From an uncultured beta proteobacterium (GTDB lineage: Bacteria > Pseudomonadota > Gammaproteobacteria > Burkholderiales > Burkholderiaceae_B): 26,501 nt of DNA. The translations under genes and the position numbers were made by a program. The first letter of the stretch is position 1. Every line of letters starts with the position of its first letter. Of this stretch, positions 17,046 through 24,578 are shown piece by piece. Under the pieces are notes generated by a model that saw only the letters and a program-made list of their open reading frames with translations, was not told where the DNA came from and made no database searches. The DNA lies in assembly GCA_903929925.1 (NCBI GenBank), contig CAIYWO010000123.1:1-26501 (forward strand), written 5' to 3'.

Positions 17046-17692
17046 TGCAAGGTTTGATCGATCAGAGTATTCAGTTCATTGAACAGCACCAAGCCTGGGC
17101 GGGCTTGGTCGTTTGCTTAATGGCTTTTGGTGAATCTTTATTCATCATTGGGATCTTGTTGCCCGCTACGTTTTTATTGTTTGTTGTTGGCGGCTTGGTC
17201 GGGAATGGTACGTTGCCCTGGCTACCGATTCTTGGCTGGGGCTTTGTCGGTGCAGTTGTGGGAGACGCACTGTCTTATTGGCTTGGTTGCTGGGTAGGAC
17301 CTAAAGTACTTCGCTGGCGCTATCTTAAGAGCCACCGCAAACATGTGGCACGTGCACGTTTATTTTTTTACCGCTACGGCTTTCTCGCTGTTTTGATTGG
17401 CCGATTTTTAGGCCCTGTTCGTAGCGTCATCCCAACGGTTGCGGGTGCAATGGGAATGCCTCACGCGCGCTTTCAACTTGCGAACATTCTCTCGGCGGCG
17501 GCCTGGATGCCTGCGTTACTCGCGCCGGGATACCTTGCTGCCATTAGTGTTGATGCGGCAAAGCATTCGCAGCATTCGACCATCTACTCTGCAATCGCCC
17601 TATGCGTCATTGCTGTGGTGATCTGGGTCACCATCAAACAAAAACGTGCAGTTCAAGCGCGCCGAAAAACTCCCTACCGTCCTATGCGCTAG
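17045..17692 (+). CDS. DedA-family inner-membrane protein
   Basis: Polytopic membrane protein of the DedA/VTT superfamily, members of which flip or recycle polyprenyl-phosphate or phospholipid carriers and influence membrane potential and drug tolerance. 215 residues, with hydrophobic segments near 17-50, 58-82, 108-135, 145-165 and 180-198. Conserved features are the acidic Glu30 in FGESLF and the arginines of GRFLGPVRSVIPTVAGAMGM (Arg120 and Arg126), with the same six-residue spacing as the essential pair in E. coli YqjA. The acidic residue expected 12 positions after Glu30 is Thr42 here (LLPATFLL). It is wedged between coaBC (TAATG overlap) and dut (7-bp gap), so it is clearly co-transcribed. 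The lipid substrate cannot be told from sequence. Confidence 0.9.
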   Translation: MQGLIDQSIQFIEQHQAWAGLVVCLMAFGESLFIIGILLPATFLLFVVGGLVGNGTLPWLPILGWGFVGAVVGDALSYWLGCWVGPKVLRWRYLKSHRKHVARARLFFYRYGFLAVLIGRFLGPVRSVIPTVAGAMGMPHARFQLANILSAAAWMPALLAPGYLAAISVDAAKHSQHSTIYSAIALCVIAVVIWVTIKQKRAVQARRKTPYRPMR

Positions 17693-17699
17693 AGTCCTT

Positions 17700-18149
17700 A
17701 TGAAACCAATCGATGTAAAAATTCTCGATGCGCGCATGCGCGATCAACTTCCTAGCTACGCCACACCTGGCTCGGCTGGCCTAGACCTACGCGCCTGCCT
17801 CGATCAAGCCTTAACGATTGAGCCGGGCGCTACACACCTGATCCCTACTGGACTGGCGATCCACGTGGCCGACCCCGGTTACGCAGCAGTCATTCTGCCG
17901 CGCTCCGGACTTGGACATAAGCAAGGGATCGTGTTGGGTAATCTCGTTGGTCTGATCGACTCTGATTACCAAGGACCTCTGATGGTGTCTGCCTGGAACC
18001 GAAGTGCTGTCGCTTATACGCTCCAACCGATGGAGCGGTTGGCACAACTCGTCGTGCTACCCATCGCGCAGGTGCAATTTAATGTTGTAGACGAGTTCGA
18101 GCAATCAGACCGCGGCACGGGAGGCTTCGGCAGTACCGGCAAAGGCTAA
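17700..18149 (+). CDS. dut: dUTP diphosphatase (dUTPase)
   Basis: Trimeric enzyme that hydrolyses dUTP to dUMP and pyrophosphate, keeping uracil out of DNA and feeding dTMP synthesis. The 149-residue protein has all five family motifs in order: SAGLDLRA (25-32), PRSGLG (67-72), GLIDSDYQG (84-92, with the catalytic Asp), ERLAQL (112-117) and the flexible P-loop-like RGTGGFGSTG (138-147). The start at 17700 gives the canonical MKPIDVKIL; the frame extends upstream into dedA without support. coaBC-dut adjacency is a widespread arrangement, here interrupted by dedA. Its last 4 bp overlap the convergent pqiC gene. Confidence 0.97.
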   Translation: MKPIDVKILDARMRDQLPSYATPGSAGLDLRACLDQALTIEPGATHLIPTGLAIHVADPGYAAVILPRSGLGHKQGIVLGNLVGLIDSDYQGPLMVSAWNRSAVAYTLQPMERLAQLVVLPIAQVQFNVVDEFEQSDRGTGGFGSTGKG

Positions 18150-18745
18150 CCCTGCCGGCAAACAGCGCCCGACGGAGCTGCGCGACGCATCAACATCTGT
18201 GCAATCTGCTCTGACAGTACTTGTATATTGCGCTGTTGGCCAAGAACGAGCGGTGTCACTCCGACATCCACGGGCTGCACCAATCGAGTAAAGCAGGTAA
18301 TAGTTGGTTTCCCACCAGCAAACTGGACACGCCAGGCGACGCTCAGCGCAGCGTGTTGACCTGGCACCATATCGAAGCGCTGCGTATCAACAAAAATCTG
18401 CGTCACTTTATTATCACGTACACCAAGCGCAAGATTTTGCACTGGAGGCATACCTAGGCGCGCCTCTAAACCCTGCGACAGCGCCGTCTGGATCTGCGCA
18501 CCTAAAGGCGCAGTCCAAAGATCATCGCTCAGCAACAGCAAATGCCCTTCTTTTTGCTGAGCAACGATTGCATTGCGATCGACTTCTGCCGGGATCGTGA
18601 CAGCATTGATCGCATAGGGTGCAACCCTAGAGATGTCTGCCACCTTCTGCGAAGCTTGCGGGCTACTTAAGGTGTAGTAATGGGGCGGCGCGCTCGAGCA
18701 CCCTGCCAACACAACACAACCTGCCACAATCCATGCTCGCATCAT
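18146..18745 (-). CDS. pqiC: PqiC, outer-membrane lipoprotein of the Pqi intermembrane transport system
   Basis: ABC-type transport auxiliary lipoprotein (PqiC/YmbA family) of 199 residues. The N-terminus MMRAWIVAGCVVLAGCSS is a lipoprotein signal with lipobox LAGC; Cys16 is lipidated and Ser at +2 predicts sorting to the outer membrane. The mature part has the family start HYYTLSSP. In E. coli, PqiC forms the outer-membrane end of the PqiB tunnel. The ATG overlaps the pqiB stop (ATGA), so it is translated with pqiB. A cysteine pair in the mature protein (Cys in TITCFTR and Cys near the C-terminus) might form a disulphide; this is inference. The gene converges on dut, overlapping by 4 bp with no terminator. 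Confidence 0.9.
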   Translation of the reverse strand: MMRAWIVAGCVVLAGCSSAPPHYYTLSSPQASQKVADISRVAPYAINAVTIPAEVDRNAIVAQQKEGHLLLLSDDLWTAPLGAQIQTALSQGLEARLGMPPVQNLALGVRDNKVTQIFVDTQRFDMVPGQHAALSVAWRVQFAGGKPTITCFTRLVQPVDVGVTPLVLGQQRNIQVLSEQIAQMLMRRAAPSGAVCRQG

Positions 18746-20391
18746 TTTGCTGGTGCTCCTAATGTATCTCTTGAGTACGGCTGAGTGCTGCGCCCTCTAA
18801 TCAACGAATCCGGATTCGCGCTCAGAGACTCTGTCAGATTTGTGAGAGATTTCAAACTGCGTCTGAGGTCTTCCAGCATCGCCTCCGTGTTCGCTACGAC
18901 CGGACTTCCTGGTGCAATCAGACTATTAAGGTTCTTCGTCGCACGCTCGATTTCGGTTAGCGTACTTGCGAGTTTAGGCGTCACGCTCTTATCCAAATTG
19001 GCGCTCAACACACGAATTTGTTTGATCAGTGAATCGAGTTCCTGACCGATTGAGTCGAAAGGAATCTTGTCGAGTTTGCCCACGATACTCGTGACTTGTT
19101 GTTGTAGCTTATCCAGATCATCCGAGGGATACGTGGCCATCTTAAAAGGAATCTCAGCAACGGGAGGCTCATCCAGCGGGGCTTGGTGAAAAGTCGCCAA
19201 CGCAACATAAAGTTGACCCGTTAAAATATTTGATGTCCGCAGTTGCGCACGCATACCCCGATTCACAAGCGTAGTTAGAGACTCTGCAAGGTCGTGTGGG
19301 GTGCTGTCTTTCAAGCTCATGTCGGTGTAAACCTTGCCCAAACGCTCCGGGTACAACGTCGCTTCAACCGCTGTGAAAAACTGTCGCGTCGTAATATCTA
19401 AATCTAAGGCAACAGAATTAATGATGCCGATATGCACACCATGAAAATCGACGGGTGCACCCTCCTTCAAACCACGCGTAGGCTGATCAAAGCGCATAAA
19501 AATTGGAACAGCTATGCCTTCCGGAACTAATTCAGCCGCGCGACGCGATTCATAGAGCTTGAACACATGCTTACTGTCTTGTAGCGCTCGCGGCTTTCCG
19601 AACGATGAGAATGACAGCCCCCCTGCAATAAGAGAAACAAGCGATTGGGTATTCACTTGCACGCCATCCGCCGTCAAGGTGGCATCAAAACCGCTTTCGT
19701 CCCAGAAACGTGTACTGGCATCGACATATTTGTCGTAGGGGGCATCAACAAAAATATCGAGCTCGACTCCCTTGCCTGAATCAGCAAGTTTGTAACCTGT
19801 CACAAGTCCGACTTGGATCCGTCTATAAAAGATTGGAGAACCCGCAGCTAATGACCCAAGATCCGGCGCACTCAAAACGAAATGCCTGCCCGGACGATCG
19901 CTGGCAATGGGTGGTGGCTCTTCTAGGCCCACGAACATTTTCTTGGCCGGCTTTGCGTTCGCTGATTTATCGGTGTCTGCCTCGATATAAGACCCAGAAA
20001 TCAGCGTTGACAACCCCGAGACACCGCCCAAACCTATACGGGGTTTCACAACCCAGAAACTCGTCTCTCCGGTTGCAAAGCTCGCGGCATCGTTAGTCAA
20101 CTCCGCTTCAACCAGAACCCGATCCCGATCAGCGCTCAGACGGATTTGCCGCACTGTACCGATCACAACGCTGCGATAGCGTATTTGCGTCTTCCCAGCT
20201 TCGAGGCCATCAGCACTTTGAAACGTAATTGTGATGCGCGGCCCTTGTTTGGATAGCGTGCTCCAGATAATGGAGCCCCCCACTAAGGCAGCGACAATAG
20301 GAATGAGCCAGACCCAGGCCAGATTGCGCTTGGGTCGGTGACCTACGCGCGGCAACGGCTTTGCTGACACAGAAATCGACTGCTCCGGCAT
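18742..20391 (-). CDS. pqiB: PqiB, MCE-domain periplasm-spanning protein
   Basis: Membrane-anchored MCE (MlaD-like) protein; in E. coli PqiB hexamers form a tube across the periplasm that is thought to carry lipids between the membranes. 549 residues (E. coli 546). A basic N-terminus is followed by one transmembrane helix (about 23-44, AWVWLIPIVAALVGGSIIW). Then come three MCE domains at roughly 50-140 (FQSADGLEAGKTQIRYRSV), 165-235 (LGSLAAGSPIFYRRIQVG) and 295-375 (RGLKEGAPVDFHGVHIG), and a long helical C-terminal part (about 430-520) that forms the needle. A strong AAGGAG (20403-20398) stands six bases before the ATG, inside the 11-bp gap after pqiA. The stop overlaps pqiC. Confidence 0.94.
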   Translation of the reverse strand: MPEQSISVSAKPLPRVGHRPKRNLAWVWLIPIVAALVGGSIIWSTLSKQGPRITITFQSADGLEAGKTQIRYRSVVIGTVRQIRLSADRDRVLVEAELTNDAASFATGETSFWVVKPRIGLGGVSGLSTLISGSYIEADTDKSANAKPAKKMFVGLEEPPPIASDRPGRHFVLSAPDLGSLAAGSPIFYRRIQVGLVTGYKLADSGKGVELDIFVDAPYDKYVDASTRFWDESGFDATLTADGVQVNTQSLVSLIAGGLSFSSFGKPRALQDSKHVFKLYESRRAAELVPEGIAVPIFMRFDQPTRGLKEGAPVDFHGVHIGIINSVALDLDITTRQFFTAVEATLYPERLGKVYTDMSLKDSTPHDLAESLTTLVNRGMRAQLRTSNILTGQLYVALATFHQAPLDEPPVAEIPFKMATYPSDDLDKLQQQVTSIVGKLDKIPFDSIGQELDSLIKQIRVLSANLDKSVTPKLASTLTEIERATKNLNSLIAPGSPVVANTEAMLEDLRRSLKSLTNLTESLSANPDSLIRGRSTQPYSRDTLGAPAK

Positions 20392-20402
20392 GCCGGACTC
20401 CT

Positions 20403-21560
20403 TCAGGGTTGAACGGACAGATGTTTACGAAAACCGGCCCTACGCCAGGCCAAACGTGGGTCAAAACTCATCGCCGCAAGCATCGTCAAGACGACCACCG
20501 CACCAAAGGCAACCGCACCCGCTCCAGGTTGAATGGTCAACAACGTACCAAAACGACCTAACGCCGACAGAAGGATAACAACAAATACATCCAACATGGA
20601 CCACTGTCCAATAAATTCCACCATTCCGTACAAATGCGTGCGGCGACGCAGGGCTCGTCCATTTTTTTGTTGTGCCAGCCAGACTAGCGTGGCCAGGCAG
20701 ATCAACTTAAAAGAAGGCACCACGACGCTTGCGATAAACACGACCAAGGCAATGTCCCAAGAGCCCATCCCTACGAGCTCAATGACTCCACCCATAATCG
20801 TGTGCGCCGAAGCCCCTGTAATCGCGTCTATGCTCATGATCGGCAACAAATTTGCCGGGATATACAAAATCAACGCTGCAAGCAATAGGGCCCAGATCCG
20901 CGTAAATTGGGCCGGAGATGGCGGACCCAGCTCGTGTCCTGGCCCGACGGGCAACGCCGCATCAAACGCCATTGTGCGTAATCTGAAGGCAGACAGACGA
21001 GACAGCGCAGTTATTAATACCGCCGATACCGCCGTCGCAAACAAACCCACCCCCGGGACAAGCGTGGCTAGCCCCGCTAACTTCACGACCGAAACCAGTA
21101 CGCCCATTAAAAATACTGGAACCATGCACCAGGGCTTGATACGCTCTAACCACTCGAGCAAGTGATCAAAGTGCGGTGGAAGCCGCCCGCTCACTAACCA
21201 ACACAGGATCCAGGCTAGCAACCCGAGGTGGAGCGCTGGCAGCACAAAGCCGGCAGCGAGCGTGAGTATCGCAACCTCGGGGTAGCCAGTCTGCCAAGTA
21301 ATGGTGACAGCGTCAAAAAAGGACGCCGGCTGCGCAGCACCCTGCAGGACTAAGGTTGCCACCGGGTAAGCATTGGCCAAAGCCAAGGTCAAAATTGCTG
21401 CGCACACCACCGCGAGCCATGCGCCGGGCGTAAAGGTTGCGTAGGATTCCAATACGCTGTCGCAACGCACACACTGGGCCCATTGCCCTGGACCCAGATT
21501 AGGACGCTGATATGACGCGCCGCAGTGATGACACGCGAGCGAGAGCGGCTGCTCCGTCAT
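20403..21560 (-). CDS. pqiA: PqiA, inner-membrane partner of PqiB
   Basis: Polytopic membrane protein with two repeated PqiA domains, the inner-membrane component of the Pqi system. 385 residues. A zinc ribbon opens the first domain (Cys10, Cys13, Cys30, Cys33), followed by hydrophobic helices and GVLVSVVKLAG. The second domain (from about 225) has the equivalent IPANLLPIM and FIASVVVPSFKLICLA plus EFIGQWSMLDVFVVILLSAL and SFDPRLAW, all matching E. coli PqiA. The zinc ribbon that precedes the second domain in E. coli is missing here. The true start is the ATG at 21560, sharing one base with the clpA stop (TGATG); a TTG three bases earlier is in frame but less likely. Translation of pqiA is therefore probably coupled to clpA. 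Confidence 0.93.
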   Translation of the reverse strand: MTEQPLSLACHHCGASYQRPNLGPGQWAQCVRCDSVLESYATFTPGAWLAVVCAAILTLALANAYPVATLVLQGAAQPASFFDAVTITWQTGYPEVAILTLAAGFVLPALHLGLLAWILCWLVSGRLPPHFDHLLEWLERIKPWCMVPVFLMGVLVSVVKLAGLATLVPGVGLFATAVSAVLITALSRLSAFRLRTMAFDAALPVGPGHELGPPSPAQFTRIWALLLAALILYIPANLLPIMSIDAITGASAHTIMGGVIELVGMGSWDIALVVFIASVVVPSFKLICLATLVWLAQQKNGRALRRRTHLYGMVEFIGQWSMLDVFVVILLSALGRFGTLLTIQPGAGAVAFGAVVVLTMLAAMSFDPRLAWRRAGFRKHLSVQP

Positions 21561-23878
21561 CAATGCACGAGTTCAGCTTCCTGATCAGACCCTTTAGGAG
21601 CATCAGGTGACTTTGGAAGCTTGGCATCAAAATTCAGAACGACCTTGCCCTCCGCATCAATATCCACCAGCACAGAGCCTCCATCGACGAGCTTGCCGAA
21701 CAGCAACTCATCCGCTAGCGCGCGACGCAGCGTATCTTGAATCAAGCGCTGCATGGGACGCGCGCCCATCAGAGGGTCAAAACCATGCTTGCCGAGGTGT
21801 GCGCGAAGCGCATCGGTGAACGAGGCCTCGACACGTTTGTCGTGCAGTTGATCCTCAAGCTGCATCAAGAACTTGTCTACCACACGCAAAATCACGTCCT
21901 GATTGAGTGCAGCAAAGGGCACGATCGCATCCAACCGGTTACGGAATTCCGGCGAAAATAATCTCTTGATGTCTGCCATTTCATCGCCGCTCGCGCGCGT
22001 ATTCGAGAAGCCGATGTTCGGCTTATTGAGGGCTTCCGCACCAGCGTTGGTGGTCATCACCAAAATAACGTTCCGGAAATCAGATTTCCTACCGTTGTTA
22101 TCAGTCAGCGTGCCGTGGTCCATTACCTGCAATAAGATATTAAATACATCCGGATGCGCTTTTTCAATCTCATCCAACAGTAAGACACAGTGCGGCTGCT
22201 TGGTCACGGCCTCGGTCAACAAGCCGCCCTGATCAAATCCAACATATCCGGGGGGTGCACCAATCAGGCGTGAGACTGTATGGCGTTCCATGTATTCAGA
22301 CATATCAAAGCGCAGCAACTCGACGCCCAGCGTGAACGCCAACTGGCGCGCAACCTCAGTCTTGCCAACGCCAGTTGGACCAGAGAACAAAAAGGCGCCA
22401 ATTGGTTTTTCCGGACGACCAAGTCCAGAACGCGCCATTTTGATCGCAGCGGCGAGCGCTTCAATCGCATTGTCCTGACCATACACGACTGTTTTCAGAT
22501 CACGCTCAAGTGTCGCGAGCTTGCTGCGATCATCGCTTGACACCGTCTGTGGTGGGATACGCGCGATCTTTGACACAATCGCTTCGATCTCAGTCTTGCC
22601 AATCACTTTCTTTTGCTTAGAGCGCGGCAGCAAGCGCTGCGCAGCACCGGCCTCGTCGATCACATCGATCGCCTTGTCTGGTAGATGGCGATCATTGATA
22701 TGGCGTGCAGAGAGCTCCGCTGCAGCCGTCAACGCAGCGGCCGAGTACTTCACACCGTGGTGCTCTTCAAAGCGCCCTTTGAGACCACGCAAAATCTGAA
22801 TGGTTTGCGCAACCGAAGGCTCAACCACGTCAACTTTCTGGAAACGACGCGACAGCGCAGCGTCCTTTTCGAACACACCGCGAAACTCGGTATAGGTTGT
22901 CGCTCCAATGCAGCGCAACTGACCCGATGACAACGCTGGCTTAAGTAGATTGGAGGCATCTAACGTACCACCGGACGCAGAACCTGCCCCAATCAAGGTA
23001 TGAATTTCGTCGATAAACAAAATGGCCTGAGGATTATTACGCAACTGTTTGAGTACGCCTTTGAGGCGTTGCTCAAAATCTCCGCGATATTTTGTACCGG
23101 CAAGCAAAGCACCCATATCCAAGGAATACACCTGGGCATCCTGCAGAACCTCTGGCACCTCGCCTTGGGTAATCCGATAGGCGAGGCCTTCAGCAATCGC
23201 TGTCTTACCAACACCCGCTTCACCCACCAACAATGGATTGTTCTTGCGACGACGACAAAGCGTTTGAATCACACGCTCGACTTCGTACTCGCGTCCAATC
23301 AAGGGATCAATGCGCCCCGCAGTCGCGGCAGCGTTCAAATCTTGCGTGTACAAATCCAAAGGAGATTGTTTGGATTCGCCTTGCTGCTCTTCAGAGCCAC
23401 CCTGCTGCTCTTTGCTTGTCGCTGGAGCATCGCTAGAGGCTTGCTTACTGATGCCATGCGAGAGAAAATTCACGACGTCCAAGCGCGATACGCCCTGCTG
23501 CTGCAGGTAATACACCGCATGCGATTCCTTCTCACCAAAAATCGCGACTAAGACATTCGCGCCGGTCACGGGCTTTTTAGACGCACCACCTGCCGATACG
23601 TGCATGATCGCGCGCTGAATCACACGCTGGAATCCAAGCGTGGGCTGGGTGTCGACCTCGGCCCCCGCTGGAATCACAGGCGTGTTATCCGTGATGAATT
23701 TACGCAGATTAGTCCGAAGCTCATCCATGTTCGCAGCACAAGCGCGCAACACCTCAATGGCGGCAGCGTTATCTAGAAGCGAGAGCAATAAATGCTCGAC
23801 GGTGATGAACTCGTGGCGCGCAGAGCGTGCCTCGACAAATGCCATATGCAGACTTACTTCAAGCTCTTGGGAAATCAC
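21560..23878 (-). CDS. clpA: ATP-dependent Clp protease ATP-binding subunit ClpA
   Basis: Hexameric AAA+ unfoldase that feeds proteins to ClpP; with ClpS it degrades N-end-rule substrates. 772 residues (E. coli 758). The N-domain (1-140, MISQELEVSLHMAFVEA) binds ClpS. A Gln/Glu/Ser-rich linker (about 146-172) follows. AAA module 1 has Walker A GEAGVGKTA (219-227) and Walker B LFIDEIH (287-293); module 2 has GPTGVGKTE (500-508) and LLLDEIEKAH (566-575), and the ClpP-docking IGF loop (622-624). It lacks the long middle domain of ClpB, confirming ClpA. The start is a GTG at 23878 preceded by GGAGG; this matches the E. coli N-terminus. clpS lies 135 bp upstream; pqiA overlaps the stop. Confidence 0.97.
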   Translation of the reverse strand: MISQELEVSLHMAFVEARSARHEFITVEHLLLSLLDNAAAIEVLRACAANMDELRTNLRKFITDNTPVIPAGAEVDTQPTLGFQRVIQRAIMHVSAGGASKKPVTGANVLVAIFGEKESHAVYYLQQQGVSRLDVVNFLSHGISKQASSDAPATSKEQQGGSEEQQGESKQSPLDLYTQDLNAAATAGRIDPLIGREYEVERVIQTLCRRRKNNPLLVGEAGVGKTAIAEGLAYRITQGEVPEVLQDAQVYSLDMGALLAGTKYRGDFEQRLKGVLKQLRNNPQAILFIDEIHTLIGAGSASGGTLDASNLLKPALSSGQLRCIGATTYTEFRGVFEKDAALSRRFQKVDVVEPSVAQTIQILRGLKGRFEEHHGVKYSAAALTAAAELSARHINDRHLPDKAIDVIDEAGAAQRLLPRSKQKKVIGKTEIEAIVSKIARIPPQTVSSDDRSKLATLERDLKTVVYGQDNAIEALAAAIKMARSGLGRPEKPIGAFLFSGPTGVGKTEVARQLAFTLGVELLRFDMSEYMERHTVSRLIGAPPGYVGFDQGGLLTEAVTKQPHCVLLLDEIEKAHPDVFNILLQVMDHGTLTDNNGRKSDFRNVILVMTTNAGAEALNKPNIGFSNTRASGDEMADIKRLFSPEFRNRLDAIVPFAALNQDVILRVVDKFLMQLEDQLHDKRVEASFTDALRAHLGKHGFDPLMGARPMQRLIQDTLRRALADELLFGKLVDGGSVLVDIDAEGKVVLNFDAKLPKSPDAPKGSDQEAELVH

Positions 23879-23887
23879 ATTTCCTCC
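23876..23887 (-). promoter_or_regulatory. clpA ribosome-binding site with overlapping out-of-frame ATG-TGA
   Basis: On the minus strand the sequence is GGAGGAAATGTG. The strong GGAGG stands four bases before the in-frame GTG (23878-23876) used for clpA. An ATG (23880-23878) begins two bases earlier, in another frame, and is followed at once by TGA. The GTG is chosen because only it gives the conserved ISQELEVSL N-terminus. The ATG-TGA pair is a minimal start-stop element and might lower or gate initiation; that is inference. Confidence 0.6.
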
Positions 23888-23921
23888 GACATTCTTTCAA
23901 TTTGTAACACCGTTAATCTGC

Positions 23922-23927
23922 ATTCTA
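23922..23927 (-). promoter_or_regulatory. Candidate -10 box for clpA in the clpS-clpA gap
   Basis: The 135-bp gap between clpS and clpA is AT-rich. Minus-strand TAGAAT (23927-23922) matches five of six -10 bases, and lies inside a small inverted repeat GCATAGAATGC. No good -35 hexamer is found 16-19 bp upstream (TTCGAT is the nearest). An imperfect hairpin just after the clpS stop (about 23980-24000, GGATGCC/GGTATTCC) lacks a following T run, so it is at most an attenuator. Whether clpA uses its own promoter or the clpS one remains open. Confidence 0.3.
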
Positions 23928-24013
23928 TGCTTTTCAGAAACGAATAATCGAACGGCACGTAAAAACCTTTTTTCTTACTCGGAATACCTCCAAGGCATCC
24001 GATCATTTTTTTC

Positions 24014-24337
24014 CTACGAATCACCGGCAGGCTCCATCACACACTGCAAGGGGTGTTGGCGAGCACGGGCGAACTGCGCGACCTGCGCGATACGGCTAGC
24101 TGCAATATCGTGCGGGTAAACCCCACAGATACCCTTTCCTTCGTGGTGTACTTGCAACATGATGCGCATTGCCTCTTCATGGCCCTTGCCAAAGAACTTC
24201 TGGAGGACCTGCACCACGAACTCCATCGGGGTGTAATCATCATTGAGCAATAGGACCTTGTACATAGGAGGAGGTGCCGTTTTAGCAGCCTGTTTTTCCA
24301 CGACGAGATCTGGGGGTAAGGACGTGCGTGTAGCCAT
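24014..24337 (-). CDS. clpS: ATP-dependent Clp protease adaptor ClpS
   Basis: Small adaptor that binds N-degron proteins and hands them to ClpA. 107 residues. After a flexible N-terminal arm (1-24) comes the core starting MYKVLLLNDDYTPMEFVV; Asn32, Asp33 and Asp34 and the histidine pair at 64-65 (VHHEGKG) match the pocket residues that hold the N-terminal amino group in E. coli ClpS (Asn34, Asp35, Asp36, His66). GVYPHDIA is also conserved. ATG at 24337; the Shine-Dalgarno is poor. clpA follows on the same strand. The upstream region has weak promoter-like hexamers on the minus strand, TTGTTA (24385-24380) and TATCTT (24361-24356), 18 bp apart. Confidence 0.96.
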   Translation of the reverse strand: MATRTSLPPDLVVEKQAAKTAPPPMYKVLLLNDDYTPMEFVVQVLQKFFGKGHEEAMRIMLQVHHEGKGICGVYPHDIAASRIAQVAQFARARQHPLQCVMEPAGDS

Positions 24338-24434
24338 AAGAGGGAAGCTGTTTTAAAGATAAAAAATTAGGTTTTTTTGTAACAAACTTAACTAGAAACC
24401 CGCAAATAACGGCCGATGTTAGGCAAACCGATAC

Positions 24435-24466
24435 TTGACGAATTCACCAAACCTGCCCAATATCAC
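24435..24466 (+). promoter_or_regulatory. Candidate promoter for the cold-shock gene
   Basis: In the 241-bp divergent gap between clpS and the cold-shock gene, TTGACG (24435-24440) matches five of six -35 bases. The -10 region is poorer: CAATAT at 17 bp spacing or TATCAC at 20 bp. If used, it gives a leader of roughly 105-110 nt. A CATAAT (24525-24530) nearer the gene is a better -10 box but has no -35 partner. The remainder of the gap is AT-rich and holds a nested stem-loop and a TTTGTACAAA palindrome (24549-24558); no ORF is supported there. Confidence 0.35.
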
Positions 24467-24578
24467 AACACACTCAAGAAATTTTGGGTGTTTGGATATC
24501 AAACGCTTGGGCTTACGGCATCATCATAATCTCGCGCGTGCGATTTGATTTGTACAAACTAAAGAAGAGGCAGTCGGC

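Noticed and set aside
20533..21165. 210-codon plus-strand open frame opposite pqiA
   Set aside because: It is a mirror of the pqiA membrane-protein codons, with no domain, no Shine-Dalgarno and biased composition. pqiA is a clear family match on the other strand.
23000..23551. 183-codon plus-strand open frame opposite clpA
   Set aside because: It lies wholly within the well-conserved clpA AAA+ region; the protein has no recognisable features.
23957..23975. A-run/T-run (AAAAACCTTTTTT) in the clpS-clpA gap as a terminator
   Set aside because: The possible stem is only five A-T pairs with almost no loop, too weak for an intrinsic terminator.
24549..24558. Palindrome TTTGTACAAA before the cold-shock Shine-Dalgarno
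   Set aside because: Ten bases in an AT-rich leader can arise by chance, and it matches no operator I recognise.
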